From: Planctomycetota bacterium
GTDB taxonomy: Bacteria > Planctomycetota > UBA1135 > GCA-002748355
Direction of reading: 5' to 3'
NCBI GenBank assembly: GCA_020638795.1
Contig: JACKHW010000008.1
Coordinates: forward strand, 1 to 64,000
DNA: 64,000 nucleotides
Part shown: in pieces, positions 59,641 to 64,000 of the stretch
How the letters are laid out: each line of letters opens with the position of its first letter
How positions within the stretch are numbered: the first letter of the stretch is position 1
The notes under the pieces: generated by a model
What the model was told of the DNA's origin: nothing
The model's database searches: none
The model's input: the letters and a program-made list of their open reading frames with translations, nothing else
Translations under genes and position numbers: made by a program

Positions 59641-60738
59641 TCAGGCGTGCCGTGCGAGCGCGTTTTCGCAGCCAGCCTGCGCCGAAAACCAAGCGCTTCC
59701 CTCGCGGCGGACGCCCTCAGCGACGAGTCGAGCGAGCTCGGGATCGAAATGTCGGCCGCGATCCGCTTCGAAGAAGTCGGCGATCTTCGTCGTCGACCAC
59801 GACGGTTTGTAGGACCGCTGGGTCGCCAGAGCGTCGAAGACCTCGGCGAGGATGAGGATCCTTCCCGGCAAGGCGACCTCGTCGCGTGCGAGTCCGTGCG
59901 GGTAGCCGCGTCCGTCCCAGTGCTCGTGGTGCTGCAGGACCCACTCGCACACGCGCGGAAGCCGGTCCAGCGGTTGTAGGATCCGGTAGCCGATTTCCGG
60001 GTGCTTCTCGATCTCGGTACGCTCGTCTCGAGTCAGCGGCCCTTCTTTGGTCAGGATCGCCTCGGGAACGCCGATCTTGCCGATGTCATGCAAGAGAGCC
60101 GCGAGTCGGAGGTCGTTCAGTTCGTCGTCCGGAATCGCGCAGCGTCGACCGAGATTCATCGCGTAGTCGGCGACACGGTCCGAATGACCGCGAGTCGTCG
60201 GATCCTTGGCTTCGATCGCATTCGGAAGCACGTGGGACAGGAGTGCATTGACTTGTTCGAGCTGTGCGATGCGTTGGCGCAGACGTCGTTCCTCGATCGT
60301 CTGACGTGCGCGTCGTTCGAGTTCGGCGATGGAAAACGGTTTCGTCAGGAAGTCCGAAGCCTTCCTTCGCATGCCCTCGAGCGCTGCGTCGAGGCTCGGG
60401 CGTTCTGCGAGCAAGATCACCGGCACTCGCGGGTTGAGCGACGCGCAAAACTCAGCGAGACGCAGCCCGTCACCGGGGCTCGCGAGGTCCACGTCCGTCG
60501 CGACGAGGTCGTAGACGAGTCCCGAGCGCGCCGAGTCGACGCGGCGACAAGCAGAGGCCAGTTCGTGCTCGAGGTCGATCACGAAGCCACGCGTCTCGAG
60601 ATAGCGCGCCGAATCGACGAGGCCATACGCCGGGCCCGGCACGACGTCGTGATTGGAGGTACGCGTTCGATTCCCGACGACTCGATTGTCGACGAGAAGG
60701 ATGCGATCCGACGCTGACTGCGGCGATGTCGCGTTCAC
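59641..60738 (-). CDS. Response regulator with HD-GYP output domain
   Basis: A 365-residue two-domain signalling protein. Residues 10-155 form a receiver domain: DRILLVDNRVV, LVATDVDL (likely phosphoacceptor Asp), VPVILLAER and SDFLTKPF with the conserved Lys. Compared with typical receivers it carries an insertion after the first strand. A short coiled coil (ERRARQTIEERRLRQRIAQLE) leads to the HD-GYP domain (190-350): LLHDIGKIGVPEAIL (HD) and HHEHWDGRGYPHGL (GYP), with all motif residues present. It is predicted to hydrolyse cyclic di-GMP when phosphorylated. The GTG at 60738 with GGAA upstream is preferred over a longer frame to 60894. The partner kinase is not in this window. Confidence 0.9.
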   Translation of the reverse strand: MNATSPQSASDRILLVDNRVVGNRTRTSNHDVVPGPAYGLVDSARYLETRGFVIDLEHELASACRRVDSARSGLVYDLVATDVDLASPGDGLRLAEFCASLNPRVPVILLAERPSLDAALEGMRRKASDFLTKPFSIAELERRARQTIEERRLRQRIAQLEQVNALLSHVLPNAIEAKDPTTRGHSDRVADYAMNLGRRCAIPDDELNDLRLAALLHDIGKIGVPEAILTKEGPLTRDERTEIEKHPEIGYRILQPLDRLPRVCEWVLQHHEHWDGRGYPHGLARDEVALPGRILILAEVFDALATQRSYKPSWSTTKIADFFEADRGRHFDPELARLVAEGVRREGSAWFSAQAGCENALARHA

Positions 60739-60917
60739 GTGAAGTTCCAATGCGGTGGGAGGATGAGGCGCGGTGGAACCCGCAAGCCATGAGTATCTCG
60801 GCCAGGTATCGTCTGGAGCAAGCGGCCTGAGAGGATTTGCGGGTCGGTCATGCGATTGGCCGTATCGAGGTGTGCACACTGGGCCCCGTTTCACGAGTGG
60901 CTGATAAGGTTCTGCAG

Positions 60918-61880
60918 GTGTCGTACGTCGTCGAGAATCAACACGAGGGGAGCCGTCTCGACCGCTTCGTCAGCGAAGTCGAGGGGCTGTCCCGGAGCCA
61001 CGCGCGTCAACTGATCGACGCGGGATTCGTGCACATCGACGGGATGCCGGGGGCTGCTTCCGCACGACTGGTCGCCGGGTCCCGAGTCGATGTCGAGCTT
61101 CGGTCGCGTGCCGCGTTACGCGGCGAAGACGAACCGGACCCTTCGAGCCTGAGCGTCCTCTACGAGGATCAGGCGCTCGTCGTGCTCGACAAGGCTGCCG
61201 GACTCGTCGTCCACCCCGGTGGCCTGTATCAGGACGGCACTGTTGCACAGCTGGCGGTTCGACGGTTCGGGACGCTGTCCTCGCGCGGTGGCATCGATCG
61301 AGCCGGCATCGTGCATCGTCTCGATCGCGAAACGTCGGGGGTGATCGTCCTCGCGCGTACCGATGCGGCTCACGAAGAGCTACAGCGTCAGTTCAAGGCG
61401 CGCGAGACCGCAAAGGAGTATTTCGCGATCGTGCACGGCAGGCCGCGCTTCGCCTCGGACTGGATCGACGCGCCGATCGATCGCGATCCGCATGCCAAGG
61501 AGCGTATGTGCATCGTGCGAAGCGGCGGCCGCGAAGCGTCGACATTCTGGAAAGTGCTCGAGCGCTTCGATGGCATCGCGACACTTCGCTGTGAACCCAA
61601 GACGGGGCGGACGCATCAGATCCGAGTGCACCTCGCGTCGCGAGGGTTGCCGATCGTGGCCGATGCGGTGTATCCCGTACGCGGCAGAAACTCGTTGCGA
61701 CTCCCGGAGGGGGCGCCGGTCCTGGAGCGCCACGCATTGCACGCAGCGGCGCTCACGTTGACGCATCCTGTGAGTCGTGAGCGCATGACCTTCACGGCAC
61801 CGCTTCCGAACGACCTCGAGGCCTTCGTGCAGTGGTTGAAGCAGCACCGCCCGCTTTCGGAGACGACACGGCATGGCTGA
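60918..61880 (+). CDS. RluA-family 23S rRNA/tRNA pseudouridine synthase
   Basis: A 320-residue pseudouridine synthase. An N-terminal S4 RNA-binding domain (GSRLDRFVSEVEGLSRSHARQLIDAGFVHIDG) precedes the catalytic domain. That domain has VLDKAAGLVVHPGG, the active-site HRLDRETSGVIVLA (catalytic Asp), KEYFAIVHG and GRTHQIRVHLASRG. The layout is that of RluD/RluC. The GTG at 60918, nine bases after AAGG, is preferred; the frame extends back to 60837. It overlaps the next methyltransferase gene by eight bases. The modified uridine positions cannot be read from the sequence. Confidence 0.92.
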   Translation: MSYVVENQHEGSRLDRFVSEVEGLSRSHARQLIDAGFVHIDGMPGAASARLVAGSRVDVELRSRAALRGEDEPDPSSLSVLYEDQALVVLDKAAGLVVHPGGLYQDGTVAQLAVRRFGTLSSRGGIDRAGIVHRLDRETSGVIVLARTDAAHEELQRQFKARETAKEYFAIVHGRPRFASDWIDAPIDRDPHAKERMCIVRSGGREASTFWKVLERFDGIATLRCEPKTGRTHQIRVHLASRGLPIVADAVYPVRGRNSLRLPEGAPVLERHALHAAALTLTHPVSRERMTFTAPLPNDLEAFVQWLKQHRPLSETTRHG

Positions 61881-62817
61881 TGGAGCGCCGTGCCCGGTCT
61901 GTACGGGCAGCACGTTCGCGAACGTCTTCGAGGTGATCGGCCACCGGTTCGAGCGTTGTCGCGAATGCCGATTCACGCGCATGGCGGACGCCATGCCCGA
62001 GTCGAGTATCGAAGACTACTACGCCGAAGCGCGTGCGAGTGGTGAAGCTGCTTGGCAAGAGCACGAGGACAATCTCGTCAAGTTCGGTCGCATGATCGAA
62101 AGTATCGAGGCTCACGTCGTGCCCGGTCGCTTCCTCGACGTCGGTTGTTCGATCGGGACGTCCCTCGTCGCTGCCCGAGATCGTGGTTGGCAGGCGATCG
62201 GAATCGAACTCAGCAAACCCGTCGCCGAGTTCGGTCGCGACAAATGGGGACTCGACATTCGCGAAGCGACACTCGAGGACCTCGCCACGGATCCGGCATT
62301 TCGACCGACCTCGTTCGATGCGATCTTCATGCATCACACGCTCGAGCACGTGCCTTGGCCCGATCGCATCCTCGAGATGAGCTTCGAGTTGTTGCGCGAA
62401 GGTGGAGTCCTGTTCCAGGCCCTGCCGAATCACGGGTCCCTCAAAGCACTCGCCTTCGGCAAGCACTGGAGCTACGGGGTGACGTCGGAGCACGTCTCGC
62501 ACTTCACCAAGCAGACCGTCGTTCGGCTCATCGAGCGCATCGGCTTCGACGTGCTCGAAGTCACGACGCCCGATTGCCGGCAAGACCCGCGGCTCGTGCA
62601 CGATCTGATGCAACGGATGGGGCAGGGCAAGCGGCTCGGGCGCTGGATCGGGTCGCCTGACGGGCAGTTCGATCCAGAGCGTTACGTGCGCTTCATCACC
62701 GATCGCAAACTGCCCAACTTGCTGTCCAACAAGCTGTGGCCGGCACGTCTCGCGACCGCGTTGGGTCGCGGACAGGAGGTCTACGTGTTGGCGATCAAGC
62801 CTCTTGCTTCGGCATGA
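61873..62817 (+). CDS. Class I SAM methyltransferase with N-terminal zinc ribbon
   Basis: A 314-residue methyltransferase. The N-terminus has two Cys pairs (CPVC and CREC) forming a small zinc ribbon. The SAM-binding core follows: FLDVGCSIGTSLVAARDRG, IGIELSKPVAEFGR, FDAIFMHHTLEHV and LREGGVLFQALPN. This arrangement is typical of sugar C-methyltransferase-like and general class I enzymes encoded near glycan genes. It overlaps the pseudouridine synthase gene by eight bases, so the two are translationally coupled, and it overlaps the convergent zinc-ribbon gene by 23 bases. The acceptor is unknown. Confidence 0.88.
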   Translation: MADGAPCPVCTGSTFANVFEVIGHRFERCRECRFTRMADAMPESSIEDYYAEARASGEAAWQEHEDNLVKFGRMIESIEAHVVPGRFLDVGCSIGTSLVAARDRGWQAIGIELSKPVAEFGRDKWGLDIREATLEDLATDPAFRPTSFDAIFMHHTLEHVPWPDRILEMSFELLREGGVLFQALPNHGSLKALAFGKHWSYGVTSEHVSHFTKQTVVRLIERIGFDVLEVTTPDCRQDPRLVHDLMQRMGQGKRLGRWIGSPDGQFDPERYVRFITDRKLPNLLSNKLWPARLATALGRGQEVYVLAIKPLASA

Positions 62818-63016
62818 CGATCTGACCGGACGAGCCACATGCGTTGCACGTGGCTTGCCAACAGTCGCCACGCCGCGAGGGCAGGCTCCGCCGCGAGAGG
62901 CGGCCGGCACAGACCGGGCACTGGGTGCTCGAACGAACTTCTTCGGGGCTAAGCGAGCGATGGGAGCGCGGGGCGAACTCGGTCACGCACGGAGCCCCAT
63001 GATTCCTGGGTTCCAT
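62795..63016 (-). CDS. Small zinc-ribbon protein
   Basis: A 73-residue protein with CPVC and CNAC pairs about 20 residues apart (QCPVCAGRLSRRSLP, CWQATCNACGSSGQIV), as in rubredoxin-like or treble-clef ribbons. AAGGAG lies directly before the ATG at 63016, though the spacing of three bases is short. A GTG a few codons inside could be the true start. It overlaps the end of the methyltransferase gene on the opposite strand by 23 bases. The cysteine pattern is the main reason to accept it as real. The role is unknown. Confidence 0.58.
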   Translation of the reverse strand: MEPRNHGAPCVTEFAPRSHRSLSPEEVRSSTQCPVCAGRLSRRSLPSRRGDCWQATCNACGSSGQIVMPKQEA

Positions 63017-63100
63017 GACTCCTTCATCGTCCGAACCGGTGTCCGAACTTTCGACATTCGCGTAAAAGTCCGGTGAATGCGACGTTTGCGCCTCGGCGCC

Positions 63101-64000
63101 TCAACCCTTGATCTGAGTGAGGCGTCGGAGCACATCGGCTTTGACGTCGCCGAAGCGCGCGTCCCAGGGCTTCTCCATCATCGCCTGCAAGGTCTCGCGT
63201 GCGTCGTCAGGGCGTCCGGCGCGCAGCTTCGCGTCGGCCAAACCGAACCAACCCATGGGCTCGTCCGTGCGGATTTCGATGACGCGTTTCCATTGCTGGA
63301 TCGCCCGATCCCATTCGAGTTGCCGTTCGAAGCGCGTCGCCAGCTTGGTGTGAGGGTCGGCTTCGTCGGGACGGCGTTCGACCAGGTTGGTCCACGCGCG
63401 CTGCGCGAGTTCGAAATCACGGGCACGTTCGACCCGCGTCGCGTAATCGGCAGCGCGATTCACATCGAACGGCACCACGTCGAGCGATTTGCCGAACGCC
63501 TCGAGTGCGCGAGCCGGCTCGTTCGCTTGGTCGTAGGCCGTGATCAAGAGGTTCCACGATTCGACGTCGTTCGACTGCATTTCGATCGCCAGGTTCAACT
63601 GCTTGGCAGCGGCTTCGAAGTCGCGCTGCGTGAGCAAGAAACGTCCGAACGCCTTGCGAAGGACAGGTGCATCCTGGCCCGTGTGCTCGACCTCGGCGTC
63701 GTGCATCGCGATGATCGCGCTGGCCTTGCCGAAGCGGAGCAAGCGATCGAGCGCCGAGTTGGCTTCACGGTCGCGGACCTGGTTCTTGCCGGCCGCGACG
63801 ATCGCGCTGCGACAAGCCAGAAATGCGTCCTTCCACTCCCGCAGCTCGATGCATTGTTCTGCGAGGTTGCGGTGATAGTACGAGAGCTGGTCGTCGGGTC
63901 CCGAAGCACCTCCGCGCGACGTTTCCCGCACCGCGATCGCCTCGCGCCAGAAGCGCGCCGACAAGTCGTGTGCGCCACCTGCGCCCGCCGCTTCGGCGAG
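63101..64000 (-). CDS. TPR-repeat protein, N-terminus beyond the window edge
   Basis: The frame is open from the stop at 63101 to the right edge (300 codons), so the start lies outside. A TTG at 63964 could start a shorter form, but the residues before it (LAEAAGAGGAHD) read as repeat sequence. The visible part is almost wholly tetratricopeptide repeats: YYHRNLAEQCIELREWKDA, FGRFLLTQRDFEAAAKQLNL, NLLITAYDQANEPARALEAF, TKLATRFERQLEWDRAIQQW and WFGLADAKLRAGRPDDARET. TPRs mediate protein binding. With the N-terminal part missing, a kinase, sulfotransferase or other catalytic domain cannot be excluded. Confidence 0.82.
   Translation of the reverse strand, partial: LAEAAGAGGAHDLSARFWREAIAVRETSRGGASGPDDQLSYYHRNLAEQCIELREWKDAFLACRSAIVAAGKNQVRDREANSALDRLLRFGKASAIIAMHDAEVEHTGQDAPVLRKAFGRFLLTQRDFEAAAKQLNLAIEMQSNDVESWNLLITAYDQANEPARALEAFGKSLDVVPFDVNRAADYATRVERARDFELAQRAWTNLVERRPDEADPHTKLATRFERQLEWDRAIQQWKRVIEIRTDEPMGWFGLADAKLRAGRPDDARETLQAMMEKPWDARFGDVKADVLRRLTQIKG

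Overview
This 64 kb window is GC-rich, densely coded bacterial chromosome. The most likely source is a planctomycete or a close relative. This is inferred from protein content only: there is no rRNA gene. The supporting signs are two formylglycine-type sulfatases, a SUMF1-like protein, many large secreted proteins and lipoproteins, and genes for lipopolysaccharide core sugars (kdsA, hldD), which point to a Gram-negative envelope. I found no tRNA, rRNA, CRISPR array, transposase or phage gene.

Layout. Positions 1-3831 (minus) hold four genes joined by 4-base overlaps: a fumarylacetoacetase-family hydrolase, kdsA, a CoA-binding protein and a sulfatase that runs off the left edge. A TMTC-like membrane glycosyltransferase with TPRs (3924-5777) faces a minus-strand operon of a secreted alpha/beta hydrolase, a lactonase-type amidohydrolase and a sugar epimerase (5790-8820). 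A GH38-like protein (8941-11460) starts head-to-head with a small secreted protein (11459-11953). Next comes a 1273-residue protein fusing a propeller-like region, a PHP/DUF3604 domain and a sulfatase (11987-15808). A minus-strand run follows: alkaline phosphatase, M14 peptidase, GH114-like lipoprotein, hldD and an FG-GAP protein (15828-25797). After that come a decayed membrane-protein gene and an APC permease.

Positions 27947-31527 encode a complete sugar ABC importer (binding lipoprotein, double ATPase, permease), followed by a DUF4139-like protein and an ArsR/SRPBCC pair with a perfect palindrome at its start. The large gene at 35732-39484 encodes an actinobacterial-style fusion of the succinyltransferase and 2-oxoglutarate dehydrogenase E1 domains. 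A DUF1579 protein and three AIM24 paralogues lie at 40657-43844. A secreted PRC-barrel protein with csbD, a DUF4382 lipoprotein, a methyltransferase, an aldo/keto reductase and a lipid kinase follow on the minus strand.

Positions 51052-54150 hold a DprE2-like/DprE1-like pair with a third sugar reductase. The right end has a large secreted protein, a SUMF1-like protein, an HD-GYP regulator, a RluA-type pseudouridine synthase, a methyltransferase, a zinc-ribbon protein and a TPR protein that runs off the edge.

How the genes may work together. The sulfatases, glycosidase-like proteins, sugar importer, lactonase, dehydrogenase and diketo-acid-type hydrolase fit use of sulfated, possibly deoxy-sugar, polysaccharides. 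kdsA, hldD and the DprE-like pair fit building of envelope glycans. At least four secreted proteins share a C-terminal domain that I cannot name. It also occurs nearly alone in the gene at 11459.
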